Assembly (NCBI RefSeq): GCF_023228165.1
Contig: NZ_JALOBS010000014.1
Span: 74,812-138,811, forward strand
Length of the DNA: 64,000 nucleotides
DNA from: Methylomonas sp.
Lineage (GTDB): Bacteria > Pseudomonadota > Gammaproteobacteria > Methylococcales > Methylomonadaceae
Reading direction: 5' to 3'
Shown here in pieces: positions 35,556-44,375 of the stretch (positions are counted from its first letter, which is position 1; each line of letters starts with the position of its first letter). The notes beneath the pieces are model-generated. The model did not search any database and was not told the origin of the DNA. It saw only the letters and a list, made by a program, of their open reading frames with translations. Made by a program: the position numbers and the translations under genes.

Positions 35556-36304
35556 TATTGGCAATCATAGGCGGCACCGGCTTAACCCAAATCAACGGTT
35601 TAACCATCACCGGCCAACAAAGCCTGGATACGCCCTTCGGCAGTCCGTCGGCAAATTATGTGTTTGGCGAGATAAATGGCAAACGTCTGATATTTCTGGC
35701 CCGGCATGGCGATCCGCATCGTATTCCGCCGCATAAAATCAATTACCGGGCAAATATCTGGGGCTTGAAACAACTGGGCGTTACCGACATTATCGCGGTT
35801 GCCGCCGTGGGCGGTATCGGTGCGCTGATGGCGCCGGGGCATATTGCCATCCCGGATCAGCTTATCGATTACAGCTATGGCCGCGAGCACACGTTTTTTG
35901 CCGATGATCTGGAACAGGTTACCCATATCGATTTTACAGAACCCTATTCCCCTCAGTTACGTAAACGCATTATTCAAGGGGCTCATAATGGCGGTATCGC
36001 AATCACTGAAACCGGCACTTATGGCTGCACCCAAGGCCCACGTCTGGAAACCATCGCCGAAATCAAACGCATGGCTCAAGACGGTTGCGACTTGGTAGGC
36101 ATGACCGGTATGCCGGAAGCAGCATTAGCACGCGAATTAGCGCTTAATTACGCCAACATATCGGTGGTTGCCAACTGGGGCGCGGGTATCGTCGAAGGCG
36201 AAATTACCATGGCGGAAATAGAAAAAAATCTGCAAGTGGGGATGGGCAAGACGATTGAACTGCTTAAAGCAATCACCTTGTTACCGGACTTAACCCTGGT
36301 GTAA
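35552..36304 (+). CDS. S-methyl-5'-thioinosine phosphorylase
   Basis: 250 residues from the ATG at 35552 (AAGGATATTTT precedes it). MILAIIGGTGLTQI, LARHGDPHRIPPHKINYRAN (phosphate and ribose site) and MTGMPEAALARELAL mark the MTAP/PNP family. Where MTAP enzymes have Asp residues that hold the adenine amino group, this protein has Asn in VVANWGAGI, as in 6-oxopurine phosphorylases; that favours methylthioinosine over methylthioadenosine, as in the Pseudomonas enzyme. Hypoxanthine released would feed Hpt. The exact substrate is an inference from that residue and operon. Confidence 0.88.
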   Translation: MILAIIGGTGLTQINGLTITGQQSLDTPFGSPSANYVFGEINGKRLIFLARHGDPHRIPPHKINYRANIWGLKQLGVTDIIAVAAVGGIGALMAPGHIAIPDQLIDYSYGREHTFFADDLEQVTHIDFTEPYSPQLRKRIIQGAHNGGIAITETGTYGCTQGPRLETIAEIKRMAQDGCDLVGMTGMPEAALARELALNYANISVVANWGAGIVEGEITMAEIEKNLQVGMGKTIELLKAITLLPDLTLV

Positions 36305-36420
36305 GGCGAATACAATCTGCGTTTAGCAAATAAAGAACCGAGCGGCCTTAACCGGTCCGTGATTTAAACTAAAGAATATCGAATGACGGTATATGCAGTT
36401 TGATAGACTATCCATGATGA

Positions 36421-36449
36421 AACACGGGAAAATATGCTTTTCCCGTGTT
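36421..36449. terminator. Bidirectional intrinsic terminator, 12-bp perfect stem
   Basis: AACACGGGAAAA (36421-36432) and TTTTCCCGTGTT (36438-36449) pair perfectly with a 5-base loop. The gene pair around it is convergent (MTIP plus, small membrane protein minus), so it can end both transcripts. Confidence 0.8.
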
Positions 36450-36462
36450 GTCGTGGATAAAT

Positions 36463-36657
36463 TTATTTTTTATTGCCGCCGCTGTGAAGTACGTCGTTGC
36501 GGTAAGCAGAATTGCTTGAGTCCGCCGCTATATTTTTTGCTGCCGTCACGTATTTATCGTGTTCTGAACTTTTAACCATCACTACGGCACCCGCTACAAG
36601 CACCACCCCCAACACAATGTAGAGCCAGAAATTATCTTTTTCTTGAACTTCATTCAT
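36463..36657 (-). CDS. Small single-pass membrane protein, unknown function
   Basis: 64 residues: MNEVQEKDNFWLY, one membrane helix (about 11-29, rich in Val/Leu/Ala), then a polar, Asn/Ser-rich tail ending GGNKK. AAGGAAGGCAG lies before the ATG on the minus strand, and a strong terminator follows the stop, both in favour of a real gene. No family recognised. Confidence 0.65.
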   Translation of the reverse strand: MNEVQEKDNFWLYIVLGVVLVAGAVVMVKSSEHDKYVTAAKNIAADSSNSAYRNDVLHSGGNKK

Positions 36658-36775
36658 TTTCTGCCTTCCTTTTGATTTTTATTAAAAATGGTGTTGATAA
36701 ATCAACGTTGGCTAAGATATCAAAGAGATTTTAGGATTTTTTGATTTGCATCAACTTTTATAAGGTTAATGATTC

Positions 36776-37234
36776 GTGCGTCGTCGTGGTTTTTTACAGT
36801 TCATCTTTCGTGCCGCAGCTGGTGCTTTAACAAGCGTTTTGTTTGCCGAAAAGTCTCTGGCCGACTGGCCGGAAGAGCATTTTTCCAAGGGCGATTTTAC
36901 AACCCACTTCCAACAATTATTTGGAACCCGCACTATCATCGATAGCGAGGCCATTCAGTTAATGTTGCCTGAAATTGCGGAGAACGGCGCAGTGGTTCCC
37001 ATCACTATCAGCAGTGATCTGGCGGATATTCAACGCTTGTATATCTGGGTAGAAAAAAACCCGACTCCACTGGCCGCTGAAATAGCGTTTGATGCATCAT
37101 TAGCGGTTTATTTAACCGCACGCATCAAAATGGCGGAAAGTTGCCACGTGATTGTCATTGCTCAACAAGGCGAACGTTTGTTACGCAATCAGCGTTGGGT
37201 AAAGGTCATGCAAGGTGGTTGCGGGACAGGCTGA
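36776..37234 (+). CDS. soxY: SoxY-like sulfur carrier protein
   Basis: 152 residues starting at GTG (36776). A twin-arginine signal RRRGFLQFIFRAAAGALT heads the protein. The SoxY fold follows, and the C-terminus QGGCGTG holds the carrier cysteine; the family motif is GGCGG. SoxYZ carries sulfur intermediates in the periplasm. The stop overlaps the soxZ ATG (TGATG). No soxAX, soxB or soxCD is in the window, so the pair may serve another use, such as detoxifying or handling sulfide. Confidence 0.87.
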   Translation: MRRRGFLQFIFRAAAGALTSVLFAEKSLADWPEEHFSKGDFTTHFQQLFGTRTIIDSEAIQLMLPEIAENGAVVPITISSDLADIQRLYIWVEKNPTPLAAEIAFDASLAVYLTARIKMAESCHVIVIAQQGERLLRNQRWVKVMQGGCGTG

Positions 37235-37554
37235 TGGGAAGTATTAAAATTAGAAGTCGGCAATTGGAGGGCTACACGGAGATCAAATTGCTGATTACCC
37301 ATCCCATGGAAAACGGTCGCAACCGCCACCCCATCACCGGCGCATTGATCCCGGCCCATTTTATCCGTGAATTGGTTATTGAATTAAACGGTAGAAGTAT
37401 CATGACTGCCGAGCTTGGTGGCAGTCTGTCGATGAATCCTTTTTTTACCTTTCGGTTGAAACACCGCGAGCGAGGAGATCGGCTGCAGGTACACTGGATA
37501 GATAATCTTGAGCTGAGCGATAGTGCCGAGTATTTGTTCGAATCAGACGATTAA
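37234..37554 (+). CDS. soxZ: SoxZ-like sulfur carrier partner
   Basis: 106 residues from the ATG at 37234. The immunoglobulin-like SoxZ pattern is clear: EIKLLITHPMENGRNRHP, IPAHFIRELVIELNG, and FFTFRLKH. There is no signal peptide, as expected because SoxZ rides out with SoxY through the Tat system. The stop overlaps the stop of the convergent beta-RFAP synthase gene by two bases, with no room for a terminator between them. Confidence 0.9.
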   Translation: MGSIKIRSRQLEGYTEIKLLITHPMENGRNRHPITGALIPAHFIRELVIELNGRSIMTAELGGSLSMNPFFTFRLKHRERGDRLQVHWIDNLELSDSAEYLFESDD

Positions 37555-38510
37555 ACTAGGGTGACTTCCGCTCCGGTATTTCTGGCGCTCGCCACCTTGA
37601 AACACAGGTGTTCGGAGGTAAACCGACTTTGCAAAGCAATCAACAAGCTGTCGGCTAATTCCTGCGTATCGACAGCGCAAAAACCGGTAGGCCCCCAGGA
37701 GGTTTGACCTAATGCCACCGCGCCTTGTTGTTGCAGCCAATTCATGGCCGCCGCCACTTCCGGACTGGTAAAAATACCGCCTTGCACAGGTGAAAAATGC
37801 CGTCCAACGGTAGCCTGCAACTCAGTGATCACCTCGCCGAATAGCGACAGATTTCGCTCCGCTACAGCAGGCAAGGCCTGCATCAGAAGCAAATAACACA
37901 AACGCTCGGCCTCGGAACGAGGAAAAGGCGGTAGCTGCTTAAATGCGCTGACTTCTTGCTCGCCGTGTAATCCTTGCCCACGTTGATCAAAAGCCAAAAT
38001 AAATCGCCACTCTGCCGGCACTGTCATTTGTGACAACAAGGGCGGAGTCTCCGTATCCGGACCGCGACCGCCATCAACCACCAAACCACCCTGTTCGAAC
38101 ACGCCGATACCGATGCCGGAACGGGCGCCGCGATAGGTAAGCTTGGCAATATCCCTTACGCTCAAGCCCAAATTGTAAAAACCGCTCAAACCGGCACCAA
38201 TCGCCAACGACATCTGGGTGCCGGAACCCAGACCTATGTGTTCGGGAATGGCGCTCGAAAGATCAATTTGAATGTTTTCAGATAACTTTAATAGCTGGCA
38301 AAGCTGCCGAGCGGCCTTTAAAGCACGTTTGGCGCAGGGGCCATTCACCGTCAATGACGGTGCGGGAGTAATTGTCAGGTGAGTGTTTATGTCGTTAAGC
38401 GCCAGACCGATACTGCCGAAATGTCGGCCGAGCGCACCGCTTAAATCGATAAAACCCATGTGCAAACGGGCGGGCGCCAAAACAGTGACTTTTTCGTAGT
38501 GCGGTTTCAC
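37551..38510 (-). CDS. mptG: Beta-ribofuranosylaminobenzene 5'-phosphate synthase
   Basis: 319 residues starting at GTG, preceded by GAGG. It is a GHMP-kinase-fold protein: VLAPARLHMGFIDLSGALGR at 9-28, the glycine loop IPEHIGLGSGTQMSLAIG near residue 90, and SGIGIGVFEQGGLVVDGG near 133. The enzyme joins p-aminobenzoate and PRPP with loss of CO2, the first committed step of methanopterin synthesis. pabB, which helps make the p-aminobenzoate, is at 55033. The gene is the last of a four-gene minus-strand run. Confidence 0.94.
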   Translation of the reverse strand: MKPHYEKVTVLAPARLHMGFIDLSGALGRHFGSIGLALNDINTHLTITPAPSLTVNGPCAKRALKAARQLCQLLKLSENIQIDLSSAIPEHIGLGSGTQMSLAIGAGLSGFYNLGLSVRDIAKLTYRGARSGIGIGVFEQGGLVVDGGRGPDTETPPLLSQMTVPAEWRFILAFDQRGQGLHGEQEVSAFKQLPPFPRSEAERLCYLLLMQALPAVAERNLSLFGEVITELQATVGRHFSPVQGGIFTSPEVAAAMNWLQQQGAVALGQTSWGPTGFCAVDTQELADSLLIALQSRFTSEHLCFKVASARNTGAEVTLV

Positions 38511-38542
38511 AACCTCAATTCCGTATCAAAAACCAGCCGGCA

Positions 38543-39223
38543 TTATAGCGGATGATCAAAACCCGCCGAGATAAAATCCGCCACGGCCGCCAGATCGGGC
38601 AATACCCGGTAGGCCAGATGGGAGGCCTCGCTGTCGGCCGGCAATACGGATGGAATGTACAAACAAGGACAGTCGGCCGCCACGGCCGCCCTCACCCCAA
38701 TGGGTGAATCTTCCAGCACCCGGCATAATTGCGGCGGGATTTTTATCGCTTCGGCGGCTTTAATAAAGATGTCCGCGGCAGGCTTGGGATGATCGACATC
38801 TTCACGGGTAAGCACCTGTTCAAAAACCTCTTGCAAACCAGCCAAGATCAAACATTGTTCCGCATCGGCGCGGCGGCTATTGGTAGCCAGACAATAAGGC
38901 AAACCTAAAGACTTGATCTGTTGCAAGGCTTGGTTAAATCCTGTTTTGACCGGTATTCCGACACGCCGTACCTGTTCGCGCCAATATTGGCCGCTCAGCC
39001 TGTAAAACAATTCAAGGCCGAAATCCGCCCCGAAACGCGCCAACAATCGTTGACTTATTGCCGGGCCATGCGAACCTGACAGCGCCAGACAAAATACCTG
39101 ATCCAAGTGGTAACCCATGTCCGCCGCTGCTTGTTGCCAGGCCGCGAAATAACCTGATTCGCTATCCAGTACTAAGCCGTCCATATCGAAAATAACGGCT
39201 TGAAATGGTAGCGCTGACGTCAC
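38543..39223 (-). CDS. HAD-superfamily phosphatase (phosphoglycolate phosphatase/beta-PGM-like)
   Basis: 226 residues starting at GTG, overlapping the previous stop (GTGA). Motif I is VIFDMDGLVLDSE (nucleophile and acid Asp), motif II is LATNSRR, and motifs III/IV include KPAADIFIKAAE and VLEDSPIGVRAA. The helical cap lies between residues about 17 and 90. The class acts on small sugar phosphates or phosphoglycolate; the substrate cannot be told. It sits between the nucleotidyltransferase and the methanopterin gene. Confidence 0.88.
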   Translation of the reverse strand: MTSALPFQAVIFDMDGLVLDSESGYFAAWQQAAADMGYHLDQVFCLALSGSHGPAISQRLLARFGADFGLELFYRLSGQYWREQVRRVGIPVKTGFNQALQQIKSLGLPYCLATNSRRADAEQCLILAGLQEVFEQVLTREDVDHPKPAADIFIKAAEAIKIPPQLCRVLEDSPIGVRAAVAADCPCLYIPSVLPADSEASHLAYRVLPDLAAVADFISAGFDHPL

Positions 39224-40149
39224 CGCACAACCCGAATGAATTCGCCTATGGCTTCTCGCGTTGAGCCGACCACGACACGGCGCCGGCCTTGTTCGTCTAT
39301 TTCCAATTGTCCGGCTACTTCAATTCGTTCGCCTTCCTTGGCTTGGCCGATATACGTTGCGGTAAAACAAACCACACTGGCAATTTCCGGATGATTGATG
39401 ACGAACTCGGCCGGATAATCAAAACCGAGGCTATCATCAACAACCTCGGCCTGAATGCAGACATATCCGACTTTCTGAAATTGCTTGTCATCTGCAATTG
39501 AGGTAGGCAATATCAGCGATAAATCGAACTTGCGTTGATTAAATATGGCTTTATTGTATTTACGTTGTTCGTGCCAGATGTAATCATCCAGCGCGAAATC
39601 GCAGGCGCGGCGTTGATAGGCGCTAAGCCAATCGTCATCGTTAAGCGCTTGAATTTGATCTTTCGCAATCAGGCCTTGGATAATATTTCTGGTCTGATGG
39701 AAAGTAGCGCGATCGTAACAAACTAGATCGATATCGGAGCCATGATTCTGCATGCCGACCAAAATAGATCCGGTTACCCCGAATTGGTGAAGATCCAAAT
39801 GGTTGGCCCGCAGTAGACCGCATAATTTTCGTAAATCATTAATGACTGGATCAGCGGTTTCCAGTTGCAGTAATTCCTGTAAAACCGGTTGCGGCTGAAA
39901 ATGTTGGCTGACCTTTGCCTCGTCAACCGCATGTAGATGGGCGTCCAGAACCGCCGAATAGTGCTGGTGTTCAGGAAAATGCTCGTTTAAAAAAGTGTTG
40001 GCTTGTTCCGTACCTACTTTTTGCCACTGGCCATTTCGATGCAGGTAACGCAAGAAACACAGTATCTTGCCAGATTCAAGGCCATCGGCTACCACGGCAA
40101 ATAACAAACTCTGCCGGGTCATTACAAAATCCTTTGCTTTAAATGTCAT
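39220..40149 (-). CDS. Predicted nucleotidyltransferase (COG1665-like)
   Basis: 309 residues. A polymerase-beta-type active site is visible in the middle: GSILVGMQNHGSDIDLVCYD, with G127-S128 and the metal-binding D139 and D141. A third acidic residue could be in FDLSLIL near residue 210. The N-terminal 100 residues and C-terminal 80 residues (an OB-like stretch RIEVAGQLEIDEQGRRRVVVG) match no function I know. I recall this family as mainly archaeal, which fits its neighbour mptG; a role in cofactor synthesis or RNA modification is a guess. It overlaps both neighbours by four bases. Confidence 0.75.
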   Translation of the reverse strand: MTFKAKDFVMTRQSLLFAVVADGLESGKILCFLRYLHRNGQWQKVGTEQANTFLNEHFPEHQHYSAVLDAHLHAVDEAKVSQHFQPQPVLQELLQLETADPVINDLRKLCGLLRANHLDLHQFGVTGSILVGMQNHGSDIDLVCYDRATFHQTRNIIQGLIAKDQIQALNDDDWLSAYQRRACDFALDDYIWHEQRKYNKAIFNQRKFDLSLILPTSIADDKQFQKVGYVCIQAEVVDDSLGFDYPAEFVINHPEIASVVCFTATYIGQAKEGERIEVAGQLEIDEQGRRRVVVGSTREAIGEFIRVVR

Positions 40150-41078
40150 ACCGCCACCTCTGTCCGATTACGCCCATTTTGTTTAGCGTTATAAAGCGCA
40201 GCGCCGGCGGCTTTGGTAAGGTCCGGGCCGGTTAGATATTGTCCATTGTAGGTCGCCACGCCTAAACTCATGGTTATTCTGTCAGCTATGTTGGAGCCTG
40301 CATGAGGAATATTCTGTTCGAAAACGGCTTGCCTAATCGACTCGGCAACCACGTGGGCACCTTGCAACTCGGTTTCCGGCAAAATTACCGTAAATTCTCC
40401 CCCGCCGTAGCGACAAGCCAAGTCAATCGGCCGTTTTGCTTGCTCTGCCATGGCGCGGGCTATTTGGCTTAAGCAATTGTCACCCGCCGGGTGTCCGTAA
40501 CAGTCATTAAACACTTTAAAATAATCCAGGTCGCCAATAATCACCGACAAACTGGATTTGCTGCGTTTGGCCCAGGCAAACTGTCTGGCCAAGGTGCTAT
40601 CAAAATTATGTCGATTGGCCAATCCGGTTAATTGATCGAATAGCGAGAGACGTTCCAATTCCAAATTGACTTGATGGAGTGTCTTTTGCGTATTGAAAAG
40701 TTTTTGCCGCATCAAATAAATACGTTCCATCACAATTACGGTCATCTGCAAACGCAACGGATTAAGCGGTTTCAACAAGTAGGCGTCGCCACCGGCTAAA
40801 ATACCGTTGGCAAAGGAATCGTCATCGCTGTGTGTGGTCAGAAAAATAATCGGAAACCAGTCGTCTTTTTTGATTTCCCGGATCGCTTTGGTGGCTTCAA
40901 TGCCATTGATAGAAGGCATTTCAATATCCATAAGAATCAAGTCCACGGTGTAATCGGCTACGAACTGCAGACAGTCTCCGCCATTTTCCGCATGAGCCAC
41001 CTCGTGCCCCAATGACTTGAGGCATTCAGCCGCCAACATCCTGATGGTTTTGCTGTCATCGACAACCAAAATTTTCAT
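40146..41078 (-). CDS. PleD-like response regulator with degenerate GGDEF domain (GGGEF)
   Basis: 310 residues. The receiver domain is 1-120 (D7, D8, phospho-acceptor D51, K103). The diguanylate cyclase domain is 145-310. The active-site loop reads RYGGGEF (225-229), with Gly at the position normally Asp or Glu. The first metal Asp is kept (GDLDYFKVFND, D183). The inhibitory-site RxxD (R216, D219) is intact. Loss of the third motif residue predicts weak or no c-di-GMP synthesis, so the protein may bind c-di-GMP instead. It is the first gene of the minus-strand run leading to mptG. Confidence 0.9.
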   Translation of the reverse strand: MKILVVDDSKTIRMLAAECLKSLGHEVAHAENGGDCLQFVADYTVDLILMDIEMPSINGIEATKAIREIKKDDWFPIIFLTTHSDDDSFANGILAGGDAYLLKPLNPLRLQMTVIVMERIYLMRQKLFNTQKTLHQVNLELERLSLFDQLTGLANRHNFDSTLARQFAWAKRSKSSLSVIIGDLDYFKVFNDCYGHPAGDNCLSQIARAMAEQAKRPIDLACRYGGGEFTVILPETELQGAHVVAESIRQAVFEQNIPHAGSNIADRITMSLGVATYNGQYLTGPDLTKAAGAALYNAKQNGRNRTEVAV

Positions 41079-41144
41079 ATTTAATATTCTTCCATTCCGT
41101 TACGCGAATTCTAATCTAAAATTTTTTTTCGATTTAGAAAACGA

Positions 41145-41173
41145 TTGATAAAAGCAAACCAATCCCCTATTCT
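41145..41173 (+). promoter_or_regulatory. Sigma-70-like promoter for pntAB
   Basis: TTGATA (41145-41150) and TATTCT (41168-41173) are 17 bases apart, about 65 bases before the pntA start. The -10 overlaps a small inverted repeat TATTCT/AGAATA that could bind a regulator. Confidence 0.5.
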
Positions 41174-41237
41174 CAAAGCTAGAATAAGAAAGCATAGCAA
41201 ACTAATCGACTCATGCCCGACCCTATAAGGAGCTATT

Positions 41238-42791
41238 ATGAAAATTGGCGTACCCAAAGAAATCCACGATGGTGAAAAACGCGTTGCCACCACACCCGAA
41301 GCTGCCGATAAAATCATTAAACTCGGCTTTCAGATGTGCATCGAAAGCGGCGCCGGATTATTGGCCAATATTAGCGATGAAGCATACCGGGAAGTAGGAG
41401 TAGAAGTCTTACCCGATGCAAAATCCGTTTGGCAACAAGCCGACATCATTATGAAGGTCAGAGCGCCGGAACGCCATCCGGAAATAGCGACCGATGAAGT
41501 CGAATTAATGAAAAAAGGTCAGCATTTGATTAGTTTTATCTGGCCCGCGCAAAACGAAAATTTGATGAAACGGTTGGCGGATAAACAGGCCACTGTTCTC
41601 GCCATGGATAGCGTGCCTCGCATGTCCCGTGCACAGAAAATGGATGCCTTAAGCTCGATGGCCAACATCGCCGGCTATCGTGCCATAGTGGAAGCCGCCC
41701 AACATTTCGGACGTTTTTTTACCGGTCAAATCACCGCGGCCGGCAAGGTGCCGCCCGCTAAGGTATTGGTGATCGGTGCGGGTGTGGCGGGTCTGGCCGC
41801 TATAGGTGCCGCCAAAAGTATGGGCGCCATCGTACGCGCCTTTGATACCCGCCCCGAGGTTAAAGAGCAAATCGAAAGCATGGACGCCGAGTTTTTAATG
41901 CTGGATTTCCAGGAAGACGGCTCGGGCAGCGGCGGCTACGCCAAAATCATGTCCAAGGAATTCATCGATGCGGAAATGGCTTTATTCGCTCGCCAGGCCA
42001 TGGAAGTGGACATCATCATTACGACTGCTCTGATTCCCGGCAAGCCGGCCCCTGAACTGATTACCGCCGGCATGGTGAAATCCATGAAGCCAGGCAGCGT
42101 CATTGTCGACTTGGCTGCCGAACAAGGCGGTAACTGCGCCTTGACGGAAAAAGACCAAATCGTGGTGAAACACGATGTCACCATTATTGGTTACACTAAC
42201 TTGCCCAGCCGACTGGCGAATCAATCTAGTCAGTTATATTCCACTAACTTGCGCCACTTGCTGACCGACTTATGTCCGGGTAAAGACGGTCTGCTTAACG
42301 TCAACATGGACGATGAAGTCATACGCGGCGCCACGGTTGTCAAGGAAGGCGCCATCACTTGGCCGCCGCCGCCACCCAAAATATCGGTCAGCCACAAACC
42401 GCTGACCGAATCGCCGGCCGTTGATGTCAAACCCGAAAAAAACAAGACCTTATTCTCGCAGTTTTTACCGATCCTGTTGGCGGGTGCCGCCTTGTTTGGC
42501 ATGGGCGCGGTGGCGCCTCATTCCTTTTTGGAGCACTTTACGGTTTTCGTGCTGGCCTGTTTCATCGGCTACCAAGTGATCTGGAATGTATCGGCCTCGC
42601 TGCATACCCCTTTGATGAGCGTGACTAACGCCATCAGCGGCATTATCGTCATCGGCGCATTGTTACAGGTGTCTACGCCGGACAACCTGATCATCAGCGT
42701 TCTGTCCGGGGTGGCGATCTTGATTGCCGCCATCAACATCTCCGGTGGCTTTTTGGTCACCCGGCGCATGCTCGAAATGTTTAGAAAATAA
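41238..42791 (+). CDS. pntA: NAD(P) transhydrogenase subunit alpha
   Basis: 517 residues, similar in length and layout to E. coli PntA. The NAD-binding domain I covers about 1-370 (MKIGVPKEIHDGEKRVATTPE, VLVIGAGVAGLAAIGAAKSMGA, RPEVKEQIESM). A proline-rich linker follows (ITWPPPPPK), then four membrane helices (about 405-510). With PntB it drives hydride transfer from NADH to NADP+ using the proton gradient, a main NADPH source in methylotrophs. AAGGAG lies six bases before the ATG. Confidence 0.97.
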   Translation: MKIGVPKEIHDGEKRVATTPEAADKIIKLGFQMCIESGAGLLANISDEAYREVGVEVLPDAKSVWQQADIIMKVRAPERHPEIATDEVELMKKGQHLISFIWPAQNENLMKRLADKQATVLAMDSVPRMSRAQKMDALSSMANIAGYRAIVEAAQHFGRFFTGQITAAGKVPPAKVLVIGAGVAGLAAIGAAKSMGAIVRAFDTRPEVKEQIESMDAEFLMLDFQEDGSGSGGYAKIMSKEFIDAEMALFARQAMEVDIIITTALIPGKPAPELITAGMVKSMKPGSVIVDLAAEQGGNCALTEKDQIVVKHDVTIIGYTNLPSRLANQSSQLYSTNLRHLLTDLCPGKDGLLNVNMDDEVIRGATVVKEGAITWPPPPPKISVSHKPLTESPAVDVKPEKNKTLFSQFLPILLAGAALFGMGAVAPHSFLEHFTVFVLACFIGYQVIWNVSASLHTPLMSVTNAISGIIVIGALLQVSTPDNLIISVLSGVAILIAAINISGGFLVTRRMLEMFRK

Positions 42792-42802
42792 GGGGAAAAC
42801 AA

Positions 42803-44239
42803 ATGTCACAAGGTTTAGTCACCATGTCGTATATCGCGGCATCGATTCTTTTCATTTTGAGCCTGAGCGGCCTTAGCCAACAAGAAACCTCGCGCCGCGG
42901 CAATTACTACGGCATGTTGGGGATGGCGATCGCCATACTCGCCACCATACTAGGCGGGCATGTCACCGCCTACCCGATACTAGCCGGCGCGTTGCTAATC
43001 GGCGGTATGATCGGTAGCTACGCCGCATTCCGGGTGGAAATGACTCAGATGCCGGAACTAGTCGCTTTGATGCACAGTTTGGTTGGTATGGCGGCGGTTT
43101 TGGTTGGTTACGCCAGCTTCATGGACCATAGCATCATACTGAGCGGGGTTGAAGAAACCATACACGAACTGGAAATCTATATCGGTATTTTCATCGGCGC
43201 GGTTACCTTCTCGGGATCGGTGATCGCTTTCGGTAAACTGTGCGGCAGAATCAGCGGCAAACCGGTACTGTTACCGGGCCGCCATTGGCTGAATCTGCTG
43301 ATGCTGATCGGCACTATAGCGCTCGGCCAGCAATTTTTAGTTAGCAACGAAACCGGCACGCCGGTATTCGGCAGCGACCTGTTTCAGAGTACTGTCTTTA
43401 ACGGCCCACTATTAGCTCTGTTAATGATGACCGCCATCGCATTGATCTTTGGCATTCATATGGTAATGGCCATCGGCGGCGCCGACATGCCTGTAGTGGT
43501 GTCGATGCTGAATAGCTATTCCGGATGGGCGGCCGCCGCTACCGGCTTCATGCTCAGCAACGATTTATTGATCGTCACCGGCGCATTGGTCGGCAGCAGC
43601 GGGGCAATTTTGAGCTACATCATGTGCCGGGCCATGAATCGACAATTCCTTAGTGTCATTGCCGGCGGATTCGGTAGCGCCGGCAGCGGTGAGTCAGCCG
43701 AAATCGAGGGCGAAATCCAGCCTATCGAAGCCGAGGAAACCGCGCAATTGCTGCGCGATTCTAAAAGCATTGTCATCATTCCAGGCTACGGTATGGCGGT
43801 GGCGCAAGCGCAACATACAGTGAACGAAATTACCAAATTGCTGACCAGCCAGGGTAAAAAAGTACGCTTCGCAATCCATCCGGTCGCCGGCCGTATGCCC
43901 GGTCACATGAACGTATTATTAGCGGAAGCTAAGGTGCCGTACGATATCGTGTTCGAAATGGACGAAATCAACGCGGATTTTCCCAATGTCGACGTCTCCA
44001 TCGTGATTGGCGCCAACGACATCGTCAATCCTTCGGCGTTGGACGACCCCAATAGCCCCATTGCCGGTATGCCGGTGCTGGAATGCTGGAAAAGCGGCAC
44101 GACTATCGTCATGAAACGCAGTATGGCTTCCGGTTATGCCGGGGTGGGTAACCCGCTGTTCGTACACGAAAACACCCGCATGCTGTTCGGAGATGCCAAC
44201 GACAAACTGCTGGCTTTGCTGAAAGCGCTACAAGAATAG
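42803..44239 (+). CDS. pntB: NAD(P) transhydrogenase subunit beta
   Basis: 478 residues with eight to nine membrane helices (about 1-290) and a C-terminal NADP-binding domain III: IIPGYGMAVAQAQHTV near residue 325, KKVRFAIHPVAGRMPGHMNVLLAEA near 353, and NDIVNPSALDDPNSPIAGMP near 400. These are hallmark PntB motifs. It follows pntA by 11 bases with an AAGGGGAAAAC ribosome site. Confidence 0.97.
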   Translation: MSQGLVTMSYIAASILFILSLSGLSQQETSRRGNYYGMLGMAIAILATILGGHVTAYPILAGALLIGGMIGSYAAFRVEMTQMPELVALMHSLVGMAAVLVGYASFMDHSIILSGVEETIHELEIYIGIFIGAVTFSGSVIAFGKLCGRISGKPVLLPGRHWLNLLMLIGTIALGQQFLVSNETGTPVFGSDLFQSTVFNGPLLALLMMTAIALIFGIHMVMAIGGADMPVVVSMLNSYSGWAAAATGFMLSNDLLIVTGALVGSSGAILSYIMCRAMNRQFLSVIAGGFGSAGSGESAEIEGEIQPIEAEETAQLLRDSKSIVIIPGYGMAVAQAQHTVNEITKLLTSQGKKVRFAIHPVAGRMPGHMNVLLAEAKVPYDIVFEMDEINADFPNVDVSIVIGANDIVNPSALDDPNSPIAGMPVLECWKSGTTIVMKRSMASGYAGVGNPLFVHENTRMLFGDANDKLLALLKALQE

Positions 44240-44375
44240 TTAAAGGGGGTAAGGGCAACAGCTTTCTAATCAGGCGTTGTCCGAACGCCCGGCACTCACG
44301 TCAGTTTGCTATTCTTACCCGGTCAATAGCTGACATTGAAATGTTTAGCTCATAAATCAGTGAGGAGCACATATC

